Shown here piece by piece: positions 32,137 to 41,999 of a stretch of DNA of 64,000 nucleotides. This DNA comes from Chimaeribacter californicus. GTDB lineage: Bacteria; Pseudomonadota; Gammaproteobacteria; Enterobacterales; Enterobacteriaceae. The notes below the pieces were generated by a model. It had not been told where the DNA came from. It did no database searches and worked only from the letters and a program-made list of their open reading frames with translations. Where the stretch lies: positions 62,001 through 126,000 of the forward strand of contig NZ_PJZF01000002.1 in the NCBI RefSeq assembly GCF_002858675.1. Reading direction: 5' to 3'. Numbering within the stretch: the first letter of the stretch is position 1; each line of letters opens with the position of its first letter. The position numbers were made by a program, and so were the translations under genes.

Positions 32137-34332
32137 TCAGAAGCGGAAGGTGGCGGTGGCAACAATCTGGCGGTCACTGCCCCAGTAGCAGGCGTAATCG
32201 CGGTAGCAGCTGGAAACATACTCGCGGTCAAACAGGTTGTTGATGTTCAGCCCCACGGAGGAACCCGGCAGGCCGACGCGCGCCAGATCGTACTTCACGG
32301 TGGCGTCAACCAGCGTATAGGCCGCCACGTTGTACTGCTGGTTAGCCGCGTCAATGGTGTTGGTGGCACCGGTGTAGCGCACGCCGCTGCCGATGGTCAG
32401 GCCGCTGAGCGCCGTCTCATGGAAGGTGTAGTCCGCCCACAGCGCAGCCATGTTACGCGGCACTTCCACCGGGCGCTGGCCCTTCAGGTTGGTGTCTTTG
32501 GTGTATTCCGCGTCGGTGAAGGTGTACGACGCAGTGACGTTGATGTTGGCATTGACCGCCGCTTTCGCCTCCAGCTCCACGCCGCGCGAACGGATCTCGC
32601 CCGACTGCACGCTGAAGCTGCTGTTGGTCGGATCGGCCGTCAGGTTGTTGTCTTTGGTCAGCTGGTAGATGGCGGCCGTCAGGCTGATTGGGCGATCCTG
32701 CGGGATGTATTTCACCCCGGCTTCATACTGCTTGCCGTGGGACGGGTCGAAAGATTTGCCGGTAATGGTGGCACCGCTGACCGGCTCAAAGGATTCGCTG
32801 TAGCTGAAGTACGGCGAAATCCCGTTGTCGAACAGGTAGTTCAGGCCGCCGCGCCAGGTGAACTGCTCATCGCGGTCTTTGTCCGTGGCACCGCTGCTGC
32901 GGGTCAGCACCGTGCTTTTGGCGAAGTCATAACGGCCGCCCAGGGTCAGCAACCAGTGGTTCCACTCCGCCTGATCCTGCACATAGAGGCCGGTCTGCTC
33001 CTGACGGTTCAGGATGTGGTAGTTGTAATAGATGCTGGTCTCATCGTTGCCGTACTGCGGTGCCAGCATATTCAGGCTGGTGGCGGTGCCGTAATCTGCG
33101 TTGATGTCATTGCGCATCCGCATGTAGTCCACGCCCATCAACAGGGTATGGTCAACCTGGGCGGTAGCGAATTTGGCCTGCGCCTGGGTATCCACGTCGA
33201 AGTTGTTCAGCTTCTCGCTGGAATCCACAAAGGAACGGGTTTGCGTGGCCGGGGCAATATAGCCGGTGCCGTAGTGGCCGATATAGTGGGTGCTGAGCAT
33301 GGTGTAGCGCAGGTTCTGGCGCACCGTCCAGGTGTCATTGAACGCGTGCTCGAAGCTGTAGCCCACCATTTTCTGGTTGCGGGAGAACTTGTCCTCCTGC
33401 TCACCGTCGGTGTAGTCCACCGGCAGTTTGTGCTGCTTGCCGCTGGCATCGGTGTACGGCACCACGGTGCCCTCACGCGGCAGCCAGCCGTAGTAGCCCG
33501 CTTCCGGATCGTTCTGGAAGTTGCTCAGGAAGGTAAAGGTGGTGTTGTCATCCGGGTGCCAGGTGAAGGACGGTGCGATGGCGTAACGCTTCTCCTGCGA
33601 CATCGCCTGTTGGGCATCCTGGCTGCGGGCCAGCCCGGTCAGGCGGTAGCTGTACACGCCGTCGTCATCGATGGCGCCGCCGAAATCAAAGCCGGTCTGG
33701 TAGAGGTTGTCGGTGCCCATCGAGAACTGTACTTCACGCAGGGTCTCGGTGGTCGGCCGCTTGCTGACCATAGAGACCAGGCCGCCGGGGTTACTTTTGC
33801 CGTACAGAACCGAGGAGGGGCCGCGCAGCACTTCCACGCGCTCGAGGAAGTACGGGTCCATCGACACTTCGGAGTAGTTATCGCCCTGTAGTTTGATGCC
33901 GTCCAGGTACTGGTTGGTGTTGGTATTGGTGAAACCACGGATGGCGACGGCATCCAGAATGTTGGAGCTGCCGCGGCTGGCGAACACGCCCGGCGTGTAG
34001 CTCAGCGCCTCTTTTACCGTGTCCGGCTGGCGCATCTCCAGCTCGTCACTGGTGACCACTGAAATTGACTGCGGCGTCTTCACCAGCGGCGTATCGGTTT
34101 TGGTGCCGGTGGCACTCCGCTTGGCCGCCACGGTGGCTGCCGGCCCCCATGCGCTCTCCTCTGCCACATTCGGCCCGCTGCCGACCACGGTGATGGTATC
34201 ACCCGTTTGTGCCGGGTCGTTCTCTGCCGCGGTGGCGGGTAATACGAACGTGCCTAACGTAACAGCAATGGCAAGGGTCACTTTCCCAAGGGGAAAGGCC
34301 GCCGGGGTCATAGTGCCTGAATGTGTGCGCAT
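32137..34332 (-). CDS. fhuA: Ferrichrome outer membrane TonB-dependent transporter FhuA
   Basis: FhuA imports ferrichrome across the outer membrane using TonB energy and is a common phage and colicin receptor. The roughly 731-residue precursor has a signal peptide (VTLAIAVTLGTFVLPATAAE), a TonB box (DTITVVGS), a plug domain (KTPQSISVV, VEVLRGPSSVLYGKSNPGG) and a 22-strand barrel ending in the conserved cysteine pair SCYRDYACYWG and a terminal Phe. Of the in-frame ATGs at 34338, 34332 and 34311, the second has AGAGA seven bases upstream. A Fur box and promoter precede it. Confidence 0.96.
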   Translation of the reverse strand: MRTHSGTMTPAAFPLGKVTLAIAVTLGTFVLPATAAENDPAQTGDTITVVGSGPNVAEESAWGPAATVAAKRSATGTKTDTPLVKTPQSISVVTSDELEMRQPDTVKEALSYTPGVFASRGSSNILDAVAIRGFTNTNTNQYLDGIKLQGDNYSEVSMDPYFLERVEVLRGPSSVLYGKSNPGGLVSMVSKRPTTETLREVQFSMGTDNLYQTGFDFGGAIDDDGVYSYRLTGLARSQDAQQAMSQEKRYAIAPSFTWHPDDNTTFTFLSNFQNDPEAGYYGWLPREGTVVPYTDASGKQHKLPVDYTDGEQEDKFSRNQKMVGYSFEHAFNDTWTVRQNLRYTMLSTHYIGHYGTGYIAPATQTRSFVDSSEKLNNFDVDTQAQAKFATAQVDHTLLMGVDYMRMRNDINADYGTATSLNMLAPQYGNDETSIYYNYHILNRQEQTGLYVQDQAEWNHWLLTLGGRYDFAKSTVLTRSSGATDKDRDEQFTWRGGLNYLFDNGISPYFSYSESFEPVSGATITGKSFDPSHGKQYEAGVKYIPQDRPISLTAAIYQLTKDNNLTADPTNSSFSVQSGEIRSRGVELEAKAAVNANINVTASYTFTDAEYTKDTNLKGQRPVEVPRNMAALWADYTFHETALSGLTIGSGVRYTGATNTIDAANQQYNVAAYTLVDATVKYDLARVGLPGSSVGLNINNLFDREYVSSCYRDYACYWGSDRQIVATATFRF

Positions 34333-34366
34333 GGTCATTTCTCTGATGATGGTAAACAGGAATGTA

Positions 34367-34385
34367 AACGAGAATTATTATTATG
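34367..34385 (-). promoter_or_regulatory. Putative Fur box of the fhu operon
   Basis: On the minus strand the 19 bases read CATAATAATAATTCTCGTT, about 12 of 19 matches to the Fur consensus with a perfect ATAAT in the left part. It lies just downstream of the -10 element, where Fur-Fe would block initiation. Confidence 0.6.
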
Positions 34386-34393
34386 AAGGCAGA

Positions 34394-34422
34394 ATCATAT
34401 TCGGATGAAATTTTAAACTCAA
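34394..34422 (-). promoter_or_regulatory. Putative fhuA promoter
   Basis: On the minus strand TTGAGT (34422-34417) is followed after 17 bases by TATGAT (34399-34394). The spacing is ideal and the Fur box overlaps the expected start site. Confidence 0.65.
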
Positions 34423-34516
34423 GCAGAAATAGGGTGCCACCGGCGGATATGCTGAAGAAATGGCCTTATGAAATACACGGCCATTTTTTATTAACCTTTT
34501 TATTGCACATAAATAA

Positions 34517-34544
34517 AAACCCGCAACCTACGGGTTACGGGTTT
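34517..34544. terminator. Hairpin downstream of the DUF1996 gene
   Basis: AAACCCG (34517-34523) pairs with CGGGTTT (34538-34544), and an inner AACC-GGTT stem extends it. It lies 25 bases past the stop of the DUF1996 gene on minus, with an A-rich flank that becomes a U-tract. Confidence 0.7.
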
Positions 34545-34568
34545 CACCATTAATTAATAGTTTGCGTA

Positions 34569-35966
34569 TTATTTTTTAAAGCCCTGCAACATTAATATCG
34601 GGGGATTGGGGCTTTCTGCGGCACTGAACGCATACGCATGGCCTTTACGCTCGCCGCCGATGCAGAATGAAATCGTGGTCTGTTTGTTTTTAATCGCCTC
34701 TTTCACCGCCGCATCCACCGGAATATAGCGGTAAGACTGCGTGCTGTTTGCGTACAGCGAGCCGGCGGCATTGCCGTTACAGGCCGGGCGGCTGTTCCAG
34801 GTGACGCTGTGCTCGTCCCATTGGTTGCTGGTGCCGTAGAGATAAATAGTGCGGGCATTAGCATCAGAGACATTGCCGCCATACAGCCGGATTTTATACG
34901 TGAACTCCGTGTTGTTATTGATATCCAGCTCCGGCGGCCAGGCCGGAATAGTGAACTGGATAAGCCCAATCTCCTCTTTATTCTGGCTGCGGGTACCCTG
35001 CCAGTTATCCTGCACATGCAGCGTCTCTTCCCCGGCAAAATTCTTATCCGCCAGATCAAGGTTGCTGACGGTGACATCCTGCACCGCCATCTCATACGAC
35101 TGCGGGATATTGGTGTCACAGGCGAGGCCGAGGTTCATACAGTGGTTCGCCATAAAATCCGCACCCTGCGCCGTCCAGCCATTCATAAAATCGCCGTGGG
35201 CGCTATAGATCGATCCCCACTGCTCCACCACCTTGCCGTTCACCATCACCGGGTCCAGCGACAACTCGACTTTGGTCATGTCGATCGGTTTTGAATGGGG
35301 AATCAGGTAGGCGATGTTCATATTCACCATCGGAATTTTGACCGGGTAAGCGGCCGGGCAGACATCATTTACCGCATAATCCGCATTTTTTATCCCCATG
35401 CCGGGGTGAAGGGTGACGCCGTCCCAGCAGTTGGGGAATTTCAGCGCAATGTTCATCTGCACGGTGCCGTCGGCCTGCGGCGGGCAACTGCTTTTGGGAA
35501 TATCCGAGTAGCCCAGCCCCTGGCAGAAATAGTCCACCGCGACCTTGTTCGGGGTGGTGCCGTTGTGGGTGCCGGCCAGCAGTTGCAGCCCCACCGGGAA
35601 TGGCTGGATCGGGTACTTCTCGACCTGGCTCGCCTGGTAGTAGGTTTTCTGGTACGCCGGGCGCACCACGGTGCCGTCGGGCAGCCGCAGCGAGGGCGCC
35701 CAGTAGGCAGAGTGATCGGAACTGTTGTTGCAGGTGGTGGCGAATTCCGTCACCAGTTGTTCATTGGTGGTGTAGGCGTTGGTATGGGTATTGCCGAAGA
35801 AATCATGCGACATCGCCACGCCGGGCATCCCCGGCATCATGATGGCATCATCCGGCAGGGTGTGGCTGTAGTCGCACTGGACGTTGGTCTGCCCGTTCAG
35901 GGCCTGGCTGTGAAACGGCACCAGCGCGGCCATGCCGAGCAGGGTAAAGGGTAAAAGCGGGCGCAT
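34569..35966 (-). CDS. Secreted DUF1996 plus C-terminal DNRLRE/CBM96-like domain protein
   Basis: The 465-residue product has a signal peptide (MRPLLPFTLLGMAALVPFHSQA). Residues about 30-270 match the DUF1996 pattern: FPNCWDGVTLHPGMG, DVCPAAYPVKIPMV and many cysteines. That family is best known from fungal and actinobacterial secreted proteins; its function is unknown. Residues about 290-465 form a beta-rich domain of the DNRLRE/CBM96 type (IGLIQFTIPAWPP, LYGTSNQWDEHSVTWNSRP, then YIPVDAAVKEAI). The ATG at 35966 has AAGGAG six bases upstream. It stands alone between fhuA and mrcB, genes that are neighbours in E. coli, which suggests insertion by transfer. Confidence 0.85.
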   Translation of the reverse strand: MRPLLPFTLLGMAALVPFHSQALNGQTNVQCDYSHTLPDDAIMMPGMPGVAMSHDFFGNTHTNAYTTNEQLVTEFATTCNNSSDHSAYWAPSLRLPDGTVVRPAYQKTYYQASQVEKYPIQPFPVGLQLLAGTHNGTTPNKVAVDYFCQGLGYSDIPKSSCPPQADGTVQMNIALKFPNCWDGVTLHPGMGIKNADYAVNDVCPAAYPVKIPMVNMNIAYLIPHSKPIDMTKVELSLDPVMVNGKVVEQWGSIYSAHGDFMNGWTAQGADFMANHCMNLGLACDTNIPQSYEMAVQDVTVSNLDLADKNFAGEETLHVQDNWQGTRSQNKEEIGLIQFTIPAWPPELDINNNTEFTYKIRLYGGNVSDANARTIYLYGTSNQWDEHSVTWNSRPACNGNAAGSLYANSTQSYRYIPVDAAVKEAIKNKQTTISFCIGGERKGHAYAFSAAESPNPPILMLQGFKK

Positions 35967-36135
35967 CGGGAACTCCTTATTGTGCTGTAGGGGATCGCAC
36001 AAACAGAAATACCCACGCCACGGCGCGTCAGCCAATCATCAACTCACATCGTGCATCACTGATAAGCTTGATAAAAAAAGGGTGCGATGCGCAGTGAACA
36101 CGCATCACACCCGGTTATCAGTGACGGCGTCGCCG

Positions 36136-38718
36136 TTACTGGCCGAACATCTCCTTCAGCCAGCCCGCCATGCCGTTACTCTCTTTCTGCTCACCCTGCG
36201 GCGCCTGCTGCTGTTGCTGTTGCTGCTGTTGCATCTGCTGTTGCTGCATCTGCTGTTGCTGCTGTTGCATCTGCTGCTGTTGCGCCGCCAGGCTGGCCTG
36301 GCAGAGGCTGTCCGGGTCGCTGGTCCAGACCGGCATACTGCGCACTACGCCGCCGGTCAGGCCGCCGGTCAGCCCGCCGCCACAGACGAAGTTGCCTGCG
36401 GAGTCCACGCGCATCTCGGTGATGTCCTCCGGGGCCTGCAAGTCCAGCGGCTGCGGGGTCTCGTTGGTCAGGTAGCGGCTGTAGAGCGCCATCGCCCCGG
36501 TAGAGCCCCAGAGTTTGGACGGGCCGTTATTGTCGCGGCCGACCCAGGTGATCGCCACCTGATCGCCGTCCACCCCGGCGAACCAGCTGTCACGCAGGTC
36601 GTTGGAGGTCCCGGTTTTCGCCGCCAGGTGCAGGTTGGGGAATTTCACCGCCAGCGCCCGTGACGTCCCTTCGTTGACCACCTGCTGCATCGCGTAGAGC
36701 GTCAGGTAGGCGGCCTGCGCCGGCACGGCACGCTCCGCCTGCGGGAAGCTCTGGTAAAGCACCGAGCCATCCTCCGCGATCACTGACCGCACCGCCGACA
36801 GCGGGGCTTTGTTGCCGCCGCTGGCGATGGTCTGGTACTCCTGCGCCACTTCCATCGGCGTCAGCGCAATCGCGCCGAGCAGCATCGACGGCACCGGGTT
36901 GAGCACGTTCGGCGGCACGCCCAGCGCCACCAGCGTTTTGGTGATCTCATCCAGCCCGACGGCCATACCGAGGTTCACCGTCGGCACGTTCATCGAACGC
37001 GCCAGCGCATCCACCAGCAGCATCTGGCCGCGGAACTGGTGATCGTCGTTCTGCGGTTTCCAGGTCTGGCCGTTAGAGAGCTTCAGCGCCAGCGGCTGGT
37101 CAGCCAGCAGGGTGTTGAGGCGGTACTTGTCCGGCTGTGCCAGCGCCGTCAGGTAGGTGGCTGGTTTCGCCAGCGAGCCGACCTGGCGGCGCGCCTGCAT
37201 GGCGCGGTTAAACCCGGCGAACTGCGTTTCGGCACCGCCGACCATCGCCCGCACCTCACCGGTGAAGCGATCGACCACCACCATGGCGGTTTCAATGTCT
37301 TTCAGCCCGCTCTTTTTACGCAGCAGCGGCACGCCCTCTTCCACCGCCTGCTCGGCGGCGTCCTGCGACACCGGATCGAGGGTGGTGAAGATTTTCACGC
37401 CGGAAATCTCATTGACCTTGTCGCCAAGGCGCTGTTGCAGCTCCTGGCGCACCATCTGCATAAAGGCAGGCTGCGGTGAAATCACCCCGCCTTTCGGCTG
37501 CACGCCCAGCGGGCGGGCGCTCAGCATGGTATAGAGCTCGTTGTCGATGATCTTCTGCTGCTCCAGCAGCTTCAGCACCACGTTACGCCGCTCCAGCGCC
37601 AGTGTCGGGTTGCGCCACGGGTTATACAGCGACGCCCCTTTCACCATGCCCACCAGCAGCGCCTGCTGGTCGAGGCTCAGCTCGTCCACCGGGCGGCCGA
37701 AGTAGTAGAGGCTGGCCAGCGGGAAGCCGCGGATCTGGTCGTTGCCGCTCTGCCCGAGGTAGACCTCGTTCAGGTACAGCTCCAGGATGCGGTCCTTGCT
37801 GTAGCGGCTGTCTACCAGCAGCGCCATGTAGGCTTCGTTGATTTTACGCCAGTAGGTGCGCTCGTTGGTGAGGAACAGGTTCTTCACCAGCTGTTGCGTC
37901 AGGGTACTCGCCCCCTGCACCGTGTGGCCCGCCGTGAGGTTCGCCAGCATCGCACGGCCAATCGAGTAGAAGCTGATGCCGTCATGCTCGTAGAAATGGC
38001 GGTCTTCCGTCGCCAGCAGCGTATCCACCAGCAGATCGGGGAAGCCGGCGCGCGGCACAAACAGCCGCTGCTCGCCGTTCGGCGACTGCAACATGGTGAT
38101 CAGGCGCGGGTCGAGGCGGAAGAAGCCGAAGTTGCGCTGGTTGTCCATGTTCTGGATCTGCGTCAGCCGGTCGCCCTTGAAGGTCAGCTGGGCGTGGATC
38201 TGCCCCTCTTTGCCGTCCGGGAATTCAAACGGGCGGCGCAGCAGCTCAATGCTGTTGGCGTGCACGGTGAATTCACCCGGCCGGGTGATGCGCGTGACTT
38301 CGCGGTACTGCGTGCCTTCCAGCAGTGCCACCATCTCTTTCTTGCTGTAGTTCATGCCCGGCTCGAGGTTGACCATGCGGCCATACACGGCGGCCGGCAA
38401 TTGCCATACCTTTCCGTCGATGCGGCTGCGGATCTGGCCGTCGAGGTAGAACCCATATACCGCCAGCGCGACCGCCAGCACAATCCCTATTTTAATCAGC
38501 AGGCCCAGCCAGCCGCGCTTCTTGCGCGGTTTGCCCGCCTTTACCTTACGTGGCATGCGTTGCTTACCTTTATTGTCATTGTCCTGTTCAGCCGAATCGG
38601 CCTCAATCTCTTCAACGTCCTCATCCCGGCGATAACGCGGCCGCTGCCGTGGAGGCTTGCGGACGGGAGGCGGCGTTCTGCCCTTACGCCCGATGGGTTC
38701 GCGGTCATCACCTGACAT
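36136..38718 (-). CDS. mrcB: Bifunctional penicillin-binding protein 1B (PBP1B)
   Basis: PBP1B polymerises and cross-links peptidoglycan and is activated by LpoB. The 860-residue protein has a charged cytoplasmic N-terminus, one membrane segment (about 70-90), a UB2H domain, the GT51 transglycosylase ([19 protein letters not shown]) and the transpeptidase with SxxK in [13 protein letters not shown] in [10 protein letters not shown] and KTG in [10 protein letters not shown]. It ends in an unusually long Gln/Met tract (813-838) before the conserved [13 protein letters not shown] tail. It follows hrpB on the same strand as in E. coli. Confidence 0.97.
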   Translation of the reverse strand: MSGDDREPIGRKGRTPPPVRKPPRQRPRYRRDEDVEEIEADSAEQDNDNKGKQRMPRKVKAGKPRKKRGWLGLLIKIGIVLAVALAVYGFYLDGQIRSRIDGKVWQLPAAVYGRMVNLEPGMNYSKKEMVALLEGTQYREVTRITRPGEFTVHANSIELLRRPFEFPDGKEGQIHAQLTFKGDRLTQIQNMDNQRNFGFFRLDPRLITMLQSPNGEQRLFVPRAGFPDLLVDTLLATEDRHFYEHDGISFYSIGRAMLANLTAGHTVQGASTLTQQLVKNLFLTNERTYWRKINEAYMALLVDSRYSKDRILELYLNEVYLGQSGNDQIRGFPLASLYYFGRPVDELSLDQQALLVGMVKGASLYNPWRNPTLALERRNVVLKLLEQQKIIDNELYTMLSARPLGVQPKGGVISPQPAFMQMVRQELQQRLGDKVNEISGVKIFTTLDPVSQDAAEQAVEEGVPLLRKKSGLKDIETAMVVVDRFTGEVRAMVGGAETQFAGFNRAMQARRQVGSLAKPATYLTALAQPDKYRLNTLLADQPLALKLSNGQTWKPQNDDHQFRGQMLLVDALARSMNVPTVNLGMAVGLDEITKTLVALGVPPNVLNPVPSMLLGAIALTPMEVAQEYQTIASGGNKAPLSAVRSVIAEDGSVLYQSFPQAERAVPAQAAYLTLYAMQQVVNEGTSRALAVKFPNLHLAAKTGTSNDLRDSWFAGVDGDQVAITWVGRDNNGPSKLWGSTGAMALYSRYLTNETPQPLDLQAPEDITEMRVDSAGNFVCGGGLTGGLTGGVVRSMPVWTSDPDSLCQASLAAQQQQMQQQQQQMQQQQMQQQQQQQQQAPQGEQKESNGMAGWLKEMFGQ
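36205..36282 (-). repeat. CAG/CAA codon repeat encoding the Gln tract of PBP1B
   Basis: The 78 bases encode 26 residues: 23 Gln and three Met. CAG and CAA codons alternate in short blocks with ATG interruptions. E. coli PBP1B is also Gln-rich here but its tract is shorter and more broken. Such a triplet array could vary in length by slippage. Confidence 0.85.
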
Positions 38719-38899
38719 TGTTGTTCTCCACGCTACTGTTTTCTTTCATCATTTACATTTCCAGAGAAAAGTCGCGGCGTCCTGCGGTGGCTTTTCAGAT
38801 TGCTGTGCTTATCGACGAGGCCGGGAAAGGCGCTACTCTGTTATCCGCCGCCCGGCCCGGCCAGCGGAAACATCTGAAAATCGGCGGCCACAGGGCCGG

Positions 38900-41365
38900 T
38901 CAGGGCTGATATTTCTTGGTGCGCCGCGTCGGCAGCGCCTGCGCCGGGTCATCCGGCCAGGGGTGCTTCGGGTAGCGCCCTTTCATCTCTTTCTGCACTT
39001 CGCGGTACGCGCCGCGCCAGAATGCGGCCAGATCGGCGGTGATCTGCAACGGCCGGTGCGCCGGGGAGAGCAGCTCCAGCACCACCGCCACCCGCCCTTC
39101 GGCCACGCGCGGGCTGGCTTCCTCACCAAACATCTCCTGCAACCGCACCGCCAGCACCGGCGGTTTTTCCGCGTCATAACGCAGCGGCAGGCGGCTGCCG
39201 GTCGGCACAGTGTAATGGCTCGGCAGCGCACTATCCAGCCGTTGCCGCTGCGGCCAGTTCAGCAGGCGGCCCAGCGCCTCGCTCAGGTTCACCTGCCGCA
39301 GGGCGCGCAGGTCACGCACCTTGCCCAGCGACGGCAACAGCCACTGTTCGAGGCCCGCCAGCAGGTCACCCTCCTCTACCGGCGGCCAGTCGCCTTCCGG
39401 CAGCCAGCGCCGGGCGCAGCGCAGGCGCAACAGCAGCTGTTCCGCCGCCGGTTCCCAGTTCAGCACGCTTAATCCCTGCTGGCGTATCCAGCCAATCAGC
39501 GCCTGTTGCAGCTCTTCGTCAGAGGGTTTTGCCAGCACCCGGGCGCGCAGCACCAGCCGCCCGATCATCTCACGCTGCCAGGCGCGCAGCGTGCCTTTTT
39601 CCTCATCCCACTCCACCGCCGCACGCCGCTCCACCAGGGCCGGCAGGCGCTCAGCCAGCGCCTCAATCTCTACCGGCAGGGCCAGCAATATGCGCGCATC
39701 GGGGCTGGTGCTGTTTTGCAACAGCGACGGGGCCACCAGCCAGCCGTGGCGGGTCAGCGCCTCATCCTGCGGCAGTGACGCGCCCAGCCCGTTAGCCAGC
39801 AGGTAGCGCCCATCGTCGCCACGCCGCTGGGCGATGCGATCCGGGAACGCCTGCGCCAGCAGCCAGCCCGCGTCGTCCGGCGTCGGTTGCCCGGCCGTGC
39901 GGCCGCTGCGTTTCGCCAGCAGCGCGGCGCGGCGTTGCCAGTGCGGTTGCGGGCGGGTCAGCCAGTCACTGAGATCCGGCGTGCCGCTGCGCGGCGGTTC
40001 TTCCAGGATCGCCGCCAGCAGGGCCGCCGTCGCCAGCGCGTCGCCGCTGTGCGCCGCCCCGGCCACCAGCATCGCCGCCAGCCGGGGTTCCACGCCGAGG
40101 GCAGCCATGCGCTGCCCGGTGGCGGAGAGCCGCCCCTGTGCGTCCAGCGCGCCGAGGCGCAACAGCAAGTCCTGCGCGGCGGCCAGCGCCGGGGCCGGGG
40201 GCGCATCCAGCCAGGTGAGATCGTCCGGCGTGCGGCAGCCCCACTGCACCAGCTCCAGCCACAGGCTGCTGAGATCGCTTTGCAGGATCTCCGGCTCACT
40301 CTGTTCGGCGGCGCGCTCCGCCTGCTCCCGGCTGAACAGGTGCAGACAAATGCCCGGCGAAAGCCGCCCGGCGCGGCCTGCGCGCTGGGTCATTGATGCC
40401 TGGCTGATGCGCTGGGTCACCAGCCGGGTGACGCCGGTGCGCGGGTCAAAGCGGGTGCTGCGCTCCAGCCCGCTGTCCACCACCAGCCGGATGCCCTCAA
40501 TCGTCAGGCTGGTTTCGGCGATGTTGGTGGCCAGCACCACTTTGCGCCGCCCGGCGGCCGCGGGTTGGATGGCCTGCTGCTGTGCCGCCAGCGGCAGCGC
40601 GCCGTAGAGCGGGCAGAGATCGGTGTCTGTTGGGAGGTTCTCCGCCAGCCGCGCTTGCACCCGGTGAATTTCCGCCACACCGGGCAGGAACAGCAGCAAC
40701 GAGCCGTGCTCACCCTGCAACAGCCGCCGCACCGTCGCAGCCACGCCCTCCTCCAGCCGCTCATGGCCGGCAAGCGGCTGGTAGCGCCGCTCCACCGGGA
40801 AGCTGCGCCCCTGCGAGACAATCACCGGCGCATCCGGCAACCGTGCCGCCAGCCGGGCGTTGTCGAGGGTGGCGGACATCACCAGCAGTTTCAGGTCATC
40901 CCGCAGGCCTTGCTGCACATCCAGCAGCAGCGCCAGCGCGGTGTCGGCTTGCAGGCTGCGCTCGTGGAACTCGTCGAGGATCACCAGCGAGACGCCGGAC
41001 AGCTCCGGGTCCTGCTGCACCATGCGGGTCAGGATGCCTTCGGTCACCACCTCCAGCCGGGTGGCGGCGCTGGTTTTGCTCTCGGCACGCATCCGGTAGC
41101 CCACCTGCTGCCCCGGCGTTTCGCCCAGTTGCTGCGCCAGCCGGTGCGCGACGTTTTTCGCCGCCAGCCGCCGCGGTTCCAGCATGATGATGCGGCCCGG
41201 CAACCCGGCACGCGCCAGGATCGCCAGCGGCAGCCAGGTGGATTTGCCTGCGCCGGTCGGCGCGTTCAGCAACACCTGCGGGGACACCGCCAGGGCCGCC
41301 AGCAATTCCTCCACCACTTCGCTGACCGGCAGCGCCGCCTGCGCGCCCTGTGTCACCGCACCCAT
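38900..41365 (-). CDS. hrpB: ATP-dependent RNA helicase HrpB
   Basis: HrpB is a DEAH-type helicase of uncertain substrate. The 821-residue protein has motif I (NAPTGAGKST), motif II (LDEFHERS), motif III (VMSATLD), motifs V and VI (ATNIAETSLTIEG, TQRAGRAGR) and the HA2 and HrpB C-terminal domains. The ATG at 41365 has GGGGAAAGG just upstream and gives MGAVTQGAQAALPV; the longer frame from 41413 is rejected. It is divergent from thpR, with 88 bases between starts. Confidence 0.95.
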   Translation of the reverse strand: MGAVTQGAQAALPVSEVVEELLAALAVSPQVLLNAPTGAGKSTWLPLAILARAGLPGRIIMLEPRRLAAKNVAHRLAQQLGETPGQQVGYRMRAESKTSAATRLEVVTEGILTRMVQQDPELSGVSLVILDEFHERSLQADTALALLLDVQQGLRDDLKLLVMSATLDNARLAARLPDAPVIVSQGRSFPVERRYQPLAGHERLEEGVAATVRRLLQGEHGSLLLFLPGVAEIHRVQARLAENLPTDTDLCPLYGALPLAAQQQAIQPAAAGRRKVVLATNIAETSLTIEGIRLVVDSGLERSTRFDPRTGVTRLVTQRISQASMTQRAGRAGRLSPGICLHLFSREQAERAAEQSEPEILQSDLSSLWLELVQWGCRTPDDLTWLDAPPAPALAAAQDLLLRLGALDAQGRLSATGQRMAALGVEPRLAAMLVAGAAHSGDALATAALLAAILEEPPRSGTPDLSDWLTRPQPHWQRRAALLAKRSGRTAGQPTPDDAGWLLAQAFPDRIAQRRGDDGRYLLANGLGASLPQDEALTRHGWLVAPSLLQNSTSPDARILLALPVEIEALAERLPALVERRAAVEWDEEKGTLRAWQREMIGRLVLRARVLAKPSDEELQQALIGWIRQQGLSVLNWEPAAEQLLLRLRCARRWLPEGDWPPVEEGDLLAGLEQWLLPSLGKVRDLRALRQVNLSEALGRLLNWPQRQRLDSALPSHYTVPTGSRLPLRYDAEKPPVLAVRLQEMFGEEASPRVAEGRVAVVLELLSPAHRPLQITADLAAFWRGAYREVQKEMKGRYPKHPWPDDPAQALPTRRTKKYQP

Positions 41366-41453
41366 ACCTTTCCCCTCACATCGGTTAACTTTCTCAGCCG
41401 CGCATTGTAGCATTGCGCCCGATCCCCTTTGGACAATTCATTCAGGAGCGCTT

Positions 41454-41981
41454 ATGCCCGACTCACGCCGACTCTTTTTCGGCCTGCCGCTGCCGGATGC
41501 CCTGCAACAGGCGGCTTCCGCCTGGCGCGCCACGGCGTTCCCGGCAGAGGCCGGGCGGCCGGTTGCCGCCGCGAACCTGCACCTGACGCTGGCGTTTCTC
41601 GGCGAGGTCAGCGATCGCAAAGCGGAGGTGCTGGCGGCGCTGGCGGGCAATATTGTGCAGCCGGGCTTTACGCTTACGCTGGATGACCTTGGCCACTGGC
41701 CGCGCCCCGGCGTGGTGTGGCTCGGCACCCGCCGCGCGCCGCGCGGGCTGTTGCAGCTGGCGGCGCTGCTGCGCGCCCAGGCGGCGCGTAACGGCTGCCC
41801 GCAGAGCACGCAGCCGTTCCACCCTCATATCACCCTGTTGCGCGGCGCGGTTCACCCGGTGGCGTTGCCGCCCACGACCCCAGGCTGGGCGCTGGACGCC
41901 ACGCATTTCTGCCTGTACGAATCCCGCACCGAACGCGGGCGCACCCGTTATCACGTGCTTCAGAGCTGGCCATTTACCTGA
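41454..41981 (+). CDS. thpR: RNA 2',3'-cyclic phosphodiesterase ThpR (LigT)
   Basis: ThpR opens 2',3'-cyclic phosphates in RNA and, in vitro, reversibly joins tRNA half-molecules by 2'-5' linkage. The 175-residue protein shows the two HxTx motifs of the 2H family, HLTLAFLG and HITLLRG. The ATG at 41454 follows AGGAGCG and gives MPDSRRLFFGL. It starts an apparent cluster with sfsA, whose start lies 18 bases downstream. Confidence 0.94.
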   Translation: MPDSRRLFFGLPLPDALQQAASAWRATAFPAEAGRPVAAANLHLTLAFLGEVSDRKAEVLAALAGNIVQPGFTLTLDDLGHWPRPGVVWLGTRRAPRGLLQLAALLRAQAARNGCPQSTQPFHPHITLLRGAVHPVALPPTTPGWALDATHFCLYESRTERGRTRYHVLQSWPFT

Positions 41982-41999
41982 AGCCGGGCAAGGAGAGTC

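Noticed and set aside
32068-33891. Open frame of 607 codons antisense to fhuA
   Set aside because: Same GC-driven shadow effect; FhuA on the minus strand is full length and conserved.
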